From Clostridia bacterium (GTDB lineage: Bacteria; Bacillota; Clostridia; Christensenellales; UBA1242), in the NCBI GenBank assembly GCA_017625505.1, contig JAGAKV010000052.1:1-50840 (forward strand): 50,840 bases of DNA, in the 5' to 3' direction. The notes under the pieces were generated by a model that searched no databases, was not told the origin of the DNA, and saw only the letters and a program-made list of their open reading frames with translations. Shown piece by piece: positions 16,278-24,103 of the stretch. Within the stretch, counting starts at the first letter, position 1, and the number at the start of each line of letters is the position of its first letter. The position numbers and the translations under genes were made by a program.

Positions 16278-18190
16278 TAATTATGCCCTTGCGAAAACCA
16301 GACAACCGCCTTCGGCAACATCAATGTCACGTCCCAATTGGTAAAGTCGAAGTAATCTTCAACATGATCTGTTATATCTTCACTATCATAAATATATTCA
16401 TTACTTTCAATGTAGTAATATATACAATCATAATCATATTCACTATTATAATACAAATACAACTCAAGCCCATACTCAGTTTTGACTATAACATTTGTTG
16501 AACCTTCACTTTTTCCGCAGTTGTAACAATCTTTAATGACAAGCGTCCCCCACATGTCTCCTACAGCGCTTTCTGCTGAAAAATTTGCACACTGAGTTAT
16601 TTCCACTTTTGATGAATAAATAGCATCGCCAATCAAACATCCATAGGCTAGTGGAGCATAAGAATTACCGCTTTGCCTTACAGAATAGGAGATACATCCT
16701 TGCAGTTCTAATTGATAGACAATATCCTCATTTCCATAAGAAAAATTACTAAAAGCAACACGCCCTATAATTCCGCCTACTTTACAATATCCGTTTACCG
16801 CGCCAAAATTAATGCAGCCTTTTATTAATATATCTTGTGACGATTGCGATGTCCCTTGAAGTTGCCCTATAATGCCACCACTGCCTGTATATCCATAAGA
16901 ATCATGTGCATATGTAGAGCCCATGTTTGTGCAATTCTCTATCTTTGCAATTCCAATACCACTATCCACAAAAAGCCCTACAATTCCGCCCGTATGAAAA
17001 TTATTATTCATCATGGATGCAGTATCATTAGGAATAAGATCCACACCATTATAGCAATTAGTTATTATACAATCAGTTGCTTTACCCACAATTCCGCCAT
17101 GATTCCCGTTAATTTCTATCATACCATAGTCAGTTGCCTGAACTTCAAACATTCTGCCATTCGTCACAATAATGTTATTTAAAGTTGCACCTTCACATTC
17201 CCCAAACAACCCAATGTGCGTGTTTTGTATACTCTTTGGTGAATATAAATTGGAAATTGAATATCCGTTACCATCGTAGTATCCATTAAAGTAGTCAATA
17301 ACTGAATACTGTAATTTATCTAAATCAATATCTGCCATCTGCTTGAAATACTTGCCATCAAACTTATTTGTCATTGATGAGTGTTCCGCTATCCAAGCAA
17401 GATGCTGTGCTGACTTTATGAGATATGGATTGTTGCTCGAGCCGTCGCCATCGGGCACGTCGGATTCAACAATGATTTGTTCTGACCATTGTGCATATAA
17501 TGTTATTTGATAATCAAGGTTATAATTATATTTTGCGTTTCCATTTTCGTCTACACCCGAAATTATATCTGTTGCTCGCCCTTCCACATCATAGTATTGT
17601 GTCCCACCTACAGGTCTATCATAATATCCTTCAAACCAATAGAGCCCCTCTCTTGACAAACACGGCAGACTTGTTGGCCACTTGTTGCCATCATCAAGCT
17701 CAACAAGCTCCGTCGGTTGAGGCATATGATCACCTTCAGAATCGAAATAGAAATAGTTTGGATCATAACATATCGCCGTAACACCGCCCTCCGTATAGCA
17801 CGCATATAAATTACGCGTGTGATCCTCACTTATATACCATGGCCTAAAACCAACACCAGCGCTATCAATATATTTAGCTGAATAATCTATATAAGTACCG
17901 GTATAATAGCCTTGAAATGTATATCCCTCCTTGACAGGAATATCTACATCTGGCAAGCATTCTCCCTCAGTAACCACAATCGCCGTCTCTCCCGTTCCAT
18001 TTTCATGATTCAGAGTAATACCCCAAGACAATGCATCAGACACCGTTTCGGTTGCCGTTGGCTGCATAATCTCATAAGCGTCAACTGGCGTCAGACCAAA
18101 AAGGAGTACAAAAATTCCGCACAAGGCAAAAAGACATGCGCCGGCGAAGGTAAATATTATTTTTTTATTTGTTTTATAAAACCCTTTCAC
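16277..18190 (-). CDS. Secreted or surface protein with Listeria-Bacteroides and GLUG-like repeats (637 aa)
   Basis: A hydrophobic segment (IIFTFAGACLFALCGIFVLL) at residues 10-29 is an export signal or membrane anchor. Residues ~45-240 contain three Listeria-Bacteroides (Flg_new/InlB B-repeat type) units, recognisable from EGYTFQGYYTGTYIDYS, GLYWFEGYYDRPVGGTQYYD and ITLYAQW. From about 250 (GDGSSNNPYLIKSAQHLAWI) the sequence matches GLUG-type beta-helix adhesins, with phrases such as HIGLFGECEGATLNNI, NHGGIVGKATDCIITNCYNG and GGIIGQLQGTSQ. There is no sortase motif at the C-terminus, which ends WFSQGHN. It probably acts outside the cell, perhaps in adhesion (inference). It is single-gene, with its own terminator. 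Confidence 0.85.
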   Translation of the reverse strand: MKGFYKTNKKIIFTFAGACLFALCGIFVLLFGLTPVDAYEIMQPTATETVSDALSWGITLNHENGTGETAIVVTEGECLPDVDIPVKEGYTFQGYYTGTYIDYSAKYIDSAGVGFRPWYISEDHTRNLYACYTEGGVTAICYDPNYFYFDSEGDHMPQPTELVELDDGNKWPTSLPCLSREGLYWFEGYYDRPVGGTQYYDVEGRATDIISGVDENGNAKYNYNLDYQITLYAQWSEQIIVESDVPDGDGSSNNPYLIKSAQHLAWIAEHSSMTNKFDGKYFKQMADIDLDKLQYSVIDYFNGYYDGNGYSISNLYSPKSIQNTHIGLFGECEGATLNNIIVTNGRMFEVQATDYGMIEINGNHGGIVGKATDCIITNCYNGVDLIPNDTASMMNNNFHTGGIVGLFVDSGIGIAKIENCTNMGSTYAHDSYGYTGSGGIIGQLQGTSQSSQDILIKGCINFGAVNGYCKVGGIIGRVAFSNFSYGNEDIVYQLELQGCISYSVRQSGNSYAPLAYGCLIGDAIYSSKVEITQCANFSAESAVGDMWGTLVIKDCYNCGKSEGSTNVIVKTEYGLELYLYYNSEYDYDCIYYYIESNEYIYDSEDITDHVEDYFDFTNWDVTLMLPKAVVWFSQGHN

Positions 18191-18321
18191 ATTTTCTCCT
18201 TTGAATTGATAATCTTTTTAATTCTCTCTCATAAGCAGTATTGTCAGGTATTATATTATCTGTATTATTTTTAATTTTAACAAATTTTGTCGAATATGTA
18301 AAACAAATTAAGCCCGTTTCA

Positions 18322-18350
18322 ATAAAAAAAGAGGGTTTATCCCCTCTTTA
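18322..18350 (-). terminator. Terminator of the feoAB-spoVM unit
   Basis: AAAGAGGG / CCCTCTTT stem with a short loop, followed on the minus strand by seven T. Confidence 0.82.
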
Positions 18351-18370
18351 AAGCGCCAAATGCATAAAAA

Positions 18371-18472
18371 TCACTCTTTGTTTTTCCACAATCTCCGCAA
18401 AAAGAAGCCCAACCACTTGGGTGCTTTAAAGCAGATGATTCTGAAATTCCCTTTCTCTTTTTGTTTTGTCAT
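18371..18472 (-). CDS. spoVM: Probable SpoVM-like small sporulation peptide (33 aa)
   Basis: A 33-codon frame (MTKQKEKGNFRIICFKAPKW, then LGFFLRRLWKNKE) lies between the feoB stop and a terminator. Its core, F-x-I-x(3)-K-x-P-K-W-L-G-x-F-L-R-x-L, aligns with Bacillus SpoVM (MKFYTIKLPKFLGGIVRAML). It keeps the helix-breaking proline, the PK[FW]LG motif and the following arginine. SpoVM is an amphipathic peptide that recognises the convex forespore membrane and anchors SpoIVA for coat and cortex assembly. In Bacillus spoVM lies next to rpmB; here rpmB is 2.3 kb away. No good ribosome binding site is visible, which lowers confidence. The N-terminus is about seven residues longer than in Bacillus. 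Confidence 0.6.
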   Translation of the reverse strand: MTKQKEKGNFRIICFKAPKWLGFFLRRLWKNKE

Positions 18473-18503
18473 AGTATTGTTTATGCGAGGGCATTCTTTT
18501 TCG

Positions 18504-20597
18504 TTACCCTTTCTTGCATTTTTTTAAACATTTATTTTTATATGGGCACGTTTTTTTGCCTTTTAATTTTTTTACTACAAGCACAACACAAAACGCGACA
18601 AACAACAAGGTTGCAAGAAAAATCAAAGTCACCCCCGTCCCAAACAACTCGCAAGCTGAGGCAATGTTGAACACGACAAACGAGGTCACATAGGCAACAG
18701 CAAGTTCAACTATGATTGAAAAGGCTGTCCACTTGCCTCCAATCTCTTTTGCAAGTACTGAAATTGTAGCAAGACAGGGCACATACAAAAGACAAAATAC
18801 CAAGAAAGATATCATACTGCTTGCGCTTGCAAATCCCGCCACAGCCGTCAAAGAGGATATTGATGATTGAATGGAGGACACTCCACCTTCTATCCCATTA
18901 AACATGGCGATTGATGAGACAATCACTTCTTTTGCGACCAGTCCTGCAATTAGGCTTGCAACCAGCGACCAATTGCCAAAGCCCAGCGGGATAAACAGCG
19001 GCGCAAACAGTCGCCCAAGCGTTTCAAGTACACTTACCCCGCTGCCGTTTGGCACATAAGCAAGCGTTATCGTGAAGTTTGAAAGCACCCAAACAACAAC
19101 ATTCATTGCGACAATAATGCTTCCCACCCGCGTAAGAAACAGTTTAACATTTTGCAAAAGAAGTTTCATCGTACGCTTAACGCTCATCATTCTATATGGC
19201 GGAAATTCTAGGATAAATGACTGGGCTTTGCTTTTGAGAATGGTCTTTTCAAAGATGAAAGAGATAAGCACAGCCACCGCCACACCAAGAAGATATAGCC
19301 CCATAACCAGCCATATGTTGCTCACGCCAAAGAATGCCCCGCCAAGCACTGAATATATTGGAAACTTTGCTGAGCAGCTCATATAGGGCGTAAGAAATGC
19401 GGTTTTGATTTTTGCGTTTTTATCTTCCATGTTACGCGCGGTAAGAACCGCTGTTGTGGAGCAGCCAAATCCCATAAGCAGTGTGTAAACGGCCTTGCCG
19501 CTCAGCCCAACCTTTGCCAAAAGGTCATCAAAGACAAACGCCACACGAGACAAATAGCCGCTGTCCTCTAAAATTGACAGGAATAGAAACAGCAGCCCCA
19601 CCTGCGGCAGAAAAGAAATAATCGATCCCACTCCGCCAACGATTGCGTTGTCAAACAATCCGACCACCCAGCTTGCTTGTCCAAAGAGCGAGCTAAGCCA
19701 ATGAGAAAGGGGAGAGAAAAATATGCAATCTAAAACAAAGCATAGCCCGTCAGACAGCCAAGCCCCCACAGTAAAAAATGTCAAGTAAAATGCAAGTGCT
19801 ATCATGCACAAAAAGATTGGAAGCGCAAGAAAGCGATTGAGAAGAAGAGCGTCAAGCCTGCTTTTTCCATATATGCGCACCTTTTCACTTGTTGCCTTTC
19901 GAAGGGTTGTGTCAATATACTCATATCGCAGCGACGCAAGATCATCACTTCTTCCAAAATCGCTTGACACACCAAATTTCTCTTTAACAAGGCCGTCATC
20001 TTCAAGCAGTTTAATGGCATAAAACTGCCTATCCTCACTCTGCGGCAAATATTGATACGCAGAAGATAAGTCAAGTTTGTTTAGATATGGCAACAAATAT
20101 TTTGGCCGCCTTCCCGCTGCCTTCATAAGCGCCTCATTGACTGGCAGCATATCTTGCTTTTTGGCCGCGTTTATATGCACAATGGGAATGTTTAAAAGTT
20201 GTGACAACTTGATGCTGTCAATTTTGCAAATAGGTTTCTTATCAATTTGATTGATCACAAGCACAACATTTACGCCAAGCTCCAGCAGCGAGAGCGTCAA
20301 ATAAAGGTTTCGCTGTAAATTGCTTGCATCGCAAATATTTAGTACAAGGTTGTCCTTATGCGCCAGCAGATATTTTACCGCAACCTCTTCTTCAAAACTT
20401 AGCGGCGACAGTGAATAAATCCCCGGAAGGTCAACAATGTTGAACTCTTCTCCATTATACTGATAACTTTTCGCTTTCTCCTCCACCGTTACTCCATGCC
20501 AATTGCCAACATGCTCGTTTGCCCCAGTAAGACTATTAAACAGCGTCGTCTTTCCAGTGTTGGGATTGCCCACCAAACATACATTAATCATGCTCAC
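18504..20597 (-). CDS. feoB: Ferrous iron transport protein FeoB
   Basis: FeoB is the GTPase-coupled inner-membrane ferrous iron importer. The N-terminal G domain shows GNPNTGKTTLF (G1, about residues 10-20), DLPGIYSLSP (G3) and NQIDKK (G4). The membrane part has the two gate segments, with GFGCSTTAVLTARNMED and MSCSAKFPIYSVLGGAFF. The C-terminus ends in a Cys/Lys tail with CPYKNKCLKKC. At 697 residues it is full length. The ATG overlaps the feoA stop by 4 bp. A small spoVM-like frame follows before the terminator. Confidence 0.96.
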   Translation of the reverse strand: MSMINVCLVGNPNTGKTTLFNSLTGANEHVGNWHGVTVEEKAKSYQYNGEEFNIVDLPGIYSLSPLSFEEEVAVKYLLAHKDNLVLNICDASNLQRNLYLTLSLLELGVNVVLVINQIDKKPICKIDSIKLSQLLNIPIVHINAAKKQDMLPVNEALMKAAGRRPKYLLPYLNKLDLSSAYQYLPQSEDRQFYAIKLLEDDGLVKEKFGVSSDFGRSDDLASLRYEYIDTTLRKATSEKVRIYGKSRLDALLLNRFLALPIFLCMIALAFYLTFFTVGAWLSDGLCFVLDCIFFSPLSHWLSSLFGQASWVVGLFDNAIVGGVGSIISFLPQVGLLFLFLSILEDSGYLSRVAFVFDDLLAKVGLSGKAVYTLLMGFGCSTTAVLTARNMEDKNAKIKTAFLTPYMSCSAKFPIYSVLGGAFFGVSNIWLVMGLYLLGVAVAVLISFIFEKTILKSKAQSFILEFPPYRMMSVKRTMKLLLQNVKLFLTRVGSIIVAMNVVVWVLSNFTITLAYVPNGSGVSVLETLGRLFAPLFIPLGFGNWSLVASLIAGLVAKEVIVSSIAMFNGIEGGVSSIQSSISSLTAVAGFASASSMISFLVFCLLYVPCLATISVLAKEIGGKWTAFSIIVELAVAYVTSFVVFNIASACELFGTGVTLIFLATLLFVAFCVVLVVKKLKGKKTCPYKNKCLKKCKKG

Positions 20598-20821
20598 TCC
20601 ACAATCAAAAACTTTGCAAGTTCTTTTCTCATTGAAATATGGTACCCTCGAAGTTCAATCAAAAAGGTTTCACCTAAAAGGGATTTTCTTACCACCTTTA
20701 TCATCTGTCCGCTTGTAAATCCCAGTTCAAGCAGCCTTCGCCTGATTTTCACAGGCGCAGTTTTATCAACAACAACTATCTTGCGATAGCCTCCTTTTTT
20801 CAAATTAGTCAGTCTTTCCAT
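20594..20821 (-). CDS. feoA: Ferrous iron transport protein FeoA
   Basis: A 75-residue SH3-like protein with the FeoA pattern IRRRLLELGFTSGQMIKVVR and a C-terminal IELRGYHISMRKELAKFL. It supports FeoB function, probably by direct contact. Its stop overlaps the feoB start (ATGA), indicating translational coupling. No Fur box could be identified with confidence upstream. Confidence 0.93.
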   Translation of the reverse strand: MERLTNLKKGGYRKIVVVDKTAPVKIRRRLLELGFTSGQMIKVVRKSLLGETFLIELRGYHISMRKELAKFLIVE

Positions 20822-20885
20822 ACTAGTAATTTACTTGCCCACAACCACACTTATGACAAAATTTGCTAAAATTTACCTCCATCGC

Positions 20886-20914
20886 TTGCAAAAGAAATTT
20901 AAATGTGTTATGCT
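20886..20914 (+). promoter_or_regulatory. Sigma-A promoter of nrdR
   Basis: TTGCAA (20886-20891), 17 bp, TATGCT (20909-20914), upstream of an AGGAG ribosome binding site. It is divergent from feoA. Confidence 0.55.
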
Positions 20915-20938
20915 GTATATAGTGATAGGAGAAAGATT

Positions 20939-21382
20939 ATGAAGTGTGTATATTGTGGCGGAGATGAAAGCAAGGTGCTTGACTCAAGAAACAGTGACGA
21001 AAGCAATTCAATTCGAAGACGAAGGGAGTGCCTTGTTTGCGGAAGAAGATTTACAACTTACGAGACAATTGAAACGGTGCCAATTTTGGTAATCAAAAAT
21101 GACGGCTCTAGACAATCATTTGACGCCTCCAAACTTAAAAGCGGCATTATTAAAGCCTGCGAAAAGCGTCCTGTAAGCCTCAGCCAAATTGACGGAATTG
21201 TTGAGGGAATTGAAAAGCAGATTCAAAACAAACTTACACAAGAAATCAAGTCATCTCAACTTGGTGAAATGGTTATGGATGCACTTAAAGAACTTGACGA
21301 AGTTGCTTATGTTCGCTTTGCTTCTGTTTATCGTCAATTTAAAGACCTTGAATCATTTAAAAAACTTCTTGACAATATGTAA
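20939..21382 (+). CDS. nrdR: Transcriptional repressor NrdR
   Basis: NrdR represses ribonucleotide reductase genes in response to (d)ATP. The 147-residue protein has the N-terminal zinc ribbon with CVYCGG and CLVCGRRF, the basic RRRREC segment, and an ATP-cone (PILVIKNDGSRQSFDASKL). I start at ATG 20939, eight bases after AGGAG; a longer frame from 20903 lacks a ribosome site and is unlike the family. No nrd genes are present nearby. In many Clostridia nrdR follows sigG and ylmC, as here, though it is on the opposite strand. Confidence 0.95.
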   Translation: MKCVYCGGDESKVLDSRNSDESNSIRRRRECLVCGRRFTTYETIETVPILVIKNDGSRQSFDASKLKSGIIKACEKRPVSLSQIDGIVEGIEKQIQNKLTQEIKSSQLGEMVMDALKELDEVAYVRFASVYRQFKDLESFKKLLDNM

Positions 21383-21386
21383 AAAT

Positions 21387-21411
21387 TTAAAGCCCTGAAG
21401 GGGCTTTTTTT
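21387..21411 (+). terminator. Terminator of nrdR
   Basis: AAGCCC / GGGCTT stem with a TGAAG loop followed by a run of seven T. Confidence 0.85.
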
Positions 21412-21480
21412 GATAAACTTTATGCAATATCTTAACACATTGCCTGCTTTTTCTTATAATTCATATAAGGAGAAAAATAT

Positions 21481-21682
21481 GTTAGACAAATCAGCACAAA
21501 TTTTATCTACACCGCTGGCGGTAACAGAAATAACGGTTCGTTTGCTATATGGTCAACATCGGCAGGACTAAGCCAAGATGACATTGATTATATTTCACGA
21601 AAAACCACGCAAGAAGGAATGCGCCTCAGCCAAACAAATCAATATTGTTTTGAAAGAGTTAAATACACATACGCAAAAATAA
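21481..21682 (+). pseudogene. Frameshifted remnant of a small or truncated gene
   Basis: An AAGGAG site at 21468-21473 precedes ATG 21481, but that frame stops after about 30 codons. Joining it to the +2 frame right after the ATG (as if one G of ATGGTT were lost) gives MVRQISTNFIYTAGGNRN, then NGSFAIWSTSAGLSQDDIDY, then ISRKTTQEGMRLSQTNQYCF. This runs until the terminator. The pattern YTAGG-(x)n-FAIWSTSAGLSQDDID recalls the N-terminus of GTPase-associated GAP1-N2-type proteins, but this is a weak, memory-based resemblance. It is either a decayed gene or a sequencing error in a short gene. The stretch 21383-21709 holds nothing else. Confidence 0.5.
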
Positions 21683-21708
21683 AAGCTTCCCAATCGGGAA
21701 GTTTTTTG
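21680..21708. terminator. Bidirectional terminator between the remnant and ylmC
   Basis: CTTCCC (21686-21691), AATC loop, GGGAAG (21696-21701), with T-rich sequence on each strand. Confidence 0.8.
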
Positions 21709-21709
21709 T

Positions 21710-21997
21710 TCATCTATTCTTATTTTGCCCTAAAATATAGGGGTTTGTTGGTGCTCCTTGCGGTGGCAGTTCGACCAGAATAGCATCTTCCCCTATCCTC
21801 ACAATACTTGAGTAAGGCAAAAAGATTTGCTCGTTTGCCTTAAAAATATTCCAGCCCGTCTTCTCGCCCGGCAAGATAAATCCCAGCACGCAAGCGCTGC
21901 CAAGATCAAACACCAAGTCTGCAATATGTCCAAGCCGTCTTCCGTCAATCACATTGACCACTTCTTTGCATCTAAGCTCTATAAATGTTGTTTCCAC
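21710..21997 (-). CDS. YlmC/YmxH family PRC-barrel sporulation protein
   Basis: The PRC-barrel domain ELRCKEVVNVIDGRRLGHIA is typical of YlmC/YmxH, a family found in spore formers and usually placed just downstream of sigG, as here. The domain continues with VLGFILPGEKTGWNIF and ends IGEDAILVELPPQ. I set the start at a GTG (21997) because the homologous region begins about there; an upstream ATG at 22066 would lie inside a strong hairpin. A weak ribosome binding site leaves an ATG at 22015 also possible. The exact role is unknown. Confidence 0.85.
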   Translation of the reverse strand: METTFIELRCKEVVNVIDGRRLGHIADLVFDLGSACVLGFILPGEKTGWNIFKANEQIFLPYSSIVRIGEDAILVELPPQGAPTNPYILGQNKNR

Positions 21998-22048
21998 ATT
22001 GTAACATATTAGCATGGCGAACAATTTATGACAAATTATTTCATCTTT

Positions 22049-22084
22049 CGCGGCAGTCACCCACATACGATGTGGGCTGCCTTT
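22049..22084. terminator. Hairpin between sigG and ylmC
   Basis: CCCACAT / ATGTGGG (7 bp) is extended by GGCAG / CTGCC outer arms across a 3-nt internal bulge, about 20 bp after sigG. The T-run on the minus strand is poor, so it may act as an attenuator or an RNA-processing site instead of a full terminator. Confidence 0.5.
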
Positions 22085-22099
22085 AAAACTATATTTACT

Positions 22100-22873
22100 T
22101 CAAACTAAAAACTCCTTGATGACTTTTAGCGCATTTTTTTCAAGACGAGAAACTTGTGCCTGCGAAATCCCAATCTCTTGCGATACCTCCGTTTGCGTTT
22201 TGCCTACGTAATACCTCATCATCAAAATTTCACGTTCTCTGCCAGACAAAGACTTAAGGGCATCCTTAATTGACAGATTTTCAAAAATGTTTTCATCCGT
22301 GTTTTTGGTGTCCGCAATTTGATCGAGTATATGAATCGTGTCGCTGCCATCGGTATAAACAGGGTCGCTTAGCGAAACAGTGTCGCTGATTGCATCAAGT
22401 GCAAAAGTGACGTTTTTTTGAGGGATATCAATAAAGCGCGCGATTTCTTCAATCGATGGCTCTTCAAAGGAATTCTTAGACAGTTCCTCTTTTGCCTGCA
22501 AGGCTTTATAGGCAATATCACGAAGGGAGCGAGACACCCTCATTGAGTTGTTGTCGCGAAGATATCGTCTAATCTCTCCAATAATCATAGGCACGGCATA
22601 GGTGGAAAATTTGACGTTTAAACTGCTGTCAAAATTGTCAATGGCCTTCATAAGCCCAACACATCCCACCTGAAACATATCATCCGCCTTGTCACCTCGA
22701 CCACCAAACCTATGCACAACAGAAAGCACAAGCCTAAGATTTGCCACGACAAAATGGGAGCGAGCACGCGCGTCACCCTCTTTGACCTTTTTCATAAGAT
22801 CGTCCATATCCTTACTTGTAAGTTTAGGCAGTCTTGCAGTGTCAACGCCTGCGATACAAACTTTTGTCGCCAT
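22100..22873 (-). CDS. sigG: RNA polymerase sigma-G (late forespore)
   Basis: SigG drives late forespore transcription after engulfment. The 257-residue protein has the characteristic N-terminus KVCIAGVDTARLPKLT and region 2 (NLRLVLSVVHRF, DDMFQVGCVGLMKAIDNFD, VKFSTYAVPMIIGEIRRYLR). This is followed by DNNSMRVSRSLRDIAYKALQ, which marks the sigma-F/G group. Region 4 ends QTEVSQEIGISQAQVSRLEK. The ATG follows an optimal AAGGAGGTGAT site. The leader can form two exclusive hairpins over that site (see findings). Synteny ftsA-ftsZ-spoIIGA-sigE-sigG supports sigG over sigF. Confidence 0.95.
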   Translation of the reverse strand: MATKVCIAGVDTARLPKLTSKDMDDLMKKVKEGDARARSHFVVANLRLVLSVVHRFGGRGDKADDMFQVGCVGLMKAIDNFDSSLNVKFSTYAVPMIIGEIRRYLRDNNSMRVSRSLRDIAYKALQAKEELSKNSFEEPSIEEIARFIDIPQKNVTFALDAISDTVSLSDPVYTDGSDTIHILDQIADTKNTDENIFENLSIKDALKSLSGREREILMMRYYVGKTQTEVSQEIGISQAQVSRLEKNALKVIKEFLV

Positions 22874-22876
22874 ATC

Positions 22877-22913
22877 ACCTCCTTAGTAAAAATTATCTTT
22901 CGCTAAGGATAAT
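22877..22913 (-). promoter_or_regulatory. Alternative hairpins in the sigG leader
   Basis: Plus-strand CCTTAG (22881-22886), part of the Shine-Dalgarno complement, can pair with CTAAGG (22903-22908). The overlapping pair ATTATC (22892-22897) and GATAAT (22908-22913) excludes that stem. One fold hides the ribosome binding site and the other frees it. Confidence 0.45.
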
Positions 22914-23149
22914 AGAAATATGCGGACATGACAAAAAAAGCCAAGAATAGAACAATAATGACAATTTTATTTAGTTTAGCTTGCTTAACTACAATAAAAA
23001 AAAATCTATACAATGACAATCTATCACGCAACAACTGCTTGTTGTTTTGATAACAGCCAATATCGGCAGAAAAATTGCAGACCAAATAAACTTAACCTAG
23101 CTTAACTTTATGTTTTTTTTCCTACCTAATCGCTTTCAAAACTGGCTCT

Positions 23150-23881
23150 TTAGACGCTAAACTCTTTTATAAGTTTGTTTTTCATGTCTGCCAAAATCCT
23201 CTTTTCAAGGCGAGAAATATAGCTTTGGCTTATACCAAGCTTTATGGCGACTTCTCGTTGAGTAAGCTCGTCCTGCCCTTCAAGCCCATATCGAAGCACC
23301 ATAATCTCTCGTTCTCTGCGGCCAAGCTTTGAAATTAAGCTGTTTATCAACTGTTTTTCAGACGGCTTATCTACTGTCTCTTCAACAAAATCATCGTCCG
23401 AAGGAATGATATCTCCAAGCACCAGTTGATTGCCGTCATAATCCTCACAAAGAGGGTTATCAAGACTGATATCATTTTTCAGTTTGCTGGTTTTGCGAAT
23501 TTGCATCAAAATTTCATTTTCAATGCAGCGAGATGCATAAGTTGCCAGACGAATATTCTTATCGCTTTTAAATGTTCGCACCGCTTTAATAAGCCCAATA
23601 GCGCCAATGGCGATCAGGTCCTCATAGTCAAGCCCTGCATTATCAAACTTTCGTGCGATATATGCAACCAGCCTTAAATTGTGCTCAATAAGTTTTTCTG
23701 TCGCGTTCTCATCCCCCTCTTCCTTAAGAGCGAGATATTTGGCCTCTTCTTCAATCTCAAGCGGCGGCAAAAACTCCTCATTGCCGCACACATAACAGAC
23801 AATCCCCTTGACTGAAAGCAGGCCTCGCTTTATAAACAAGTCTCGAAGCCATAATCTAAACTTAAACAACAATTTTCTCAT
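23150..23881 (-). CDS. sigE: RNA polymerase sigma-E precursor (early mother cell)
   Basis: SigE directs early mother-cell transcription and is made as inactive pro-SigE, cleaved by SpoIIGA. The first ~30 residues (MRKLLFKFRLWLRDLFIKRG) form the expected amphipathic pro-sequence, followed by FLPPLEIEEEAKYL. Region 2 (NLRLVAYIARKFDNAGLDYEDL, split here as family motifs NLRLVAYIARKF and DLIAIGAIGLIKAV) and region 4 (QREVAIKLGISQSYISRLEK) are complete. I start at ATG 23881 after GGGAGGCAG; a longer frame from 23962 adds 27 residues without a ribosome site. It lies between spoIIGA and sigG. A terminator-like hairpin separates it from spoIIGA. Confidence 0.95.
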   Translation of the reverse strand: MRKLLFKFRLWLRDLFIKRGLLSVKGIVCYVCGNEEFLPPLEIEEEAKYLALKEEGDENATEKLIEHNLRLVAYIARKFDNAGLDYEDLIAIGAIGLIKAVRTFKSDKNIRLATYASRCIENEILMQIRKTSKLKNDISLDNPLCEDYDGNQLVLGDIIPSDDDFVEETVDKPSEKQLINSLISKLGRREREIMVLRYGLEGQDELTQREVAIKLGISQSYISRLEKRILADMKNKLIKEFSV

Positions 23882-23975
23882 ACTGCCTCCCTTTTTATTA
23901 AACAATTTTAATTTAAACGCGCGCATATGGCAAAGCAAAAAAACTCGCATGCTGTCGAGCAAGCACTTTTATAGG

Positions 23976-24005
23976 CGAAAAAGAAGCAGGCACTCCTGCC
24001 TGCCC
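23976..24005 (-). terminator. Terminator-like hairpin between spoIIGA and sigE
   Basis: GCAGGCA (23986-23992) and TGCCTGC (23997-24003) form a perfect 7-bp GC-rich stem with a 4-nt loop, followed on the minus strand by TTCTTTTTC. Confidence 0.65.
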
Positions 24006-24103
24006 ATTTTATATGGCCGCAACAACCTCTACGCCTGCAACTCTCTTCGCTTATTATACGTGCACCTTTATATTATGAAATAATATAGACATATCATCAA
24101 TTT

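Noticed and set aside
22903..23085. 60-codon minus-strand frame with a hydrophobic C-terminus between sigE and sigG
   Set aside because: It has no ribosome binding site, overlaps the sigG leader structures, and has no recognisable similarity. It could be real but cannot be supported.
23953..23959. Spo0A-box-like TGTCGAG near sigE
   Set aside because: One-mismatch heptamers are expected by chance every few hundred bases and there is no matching promoter.
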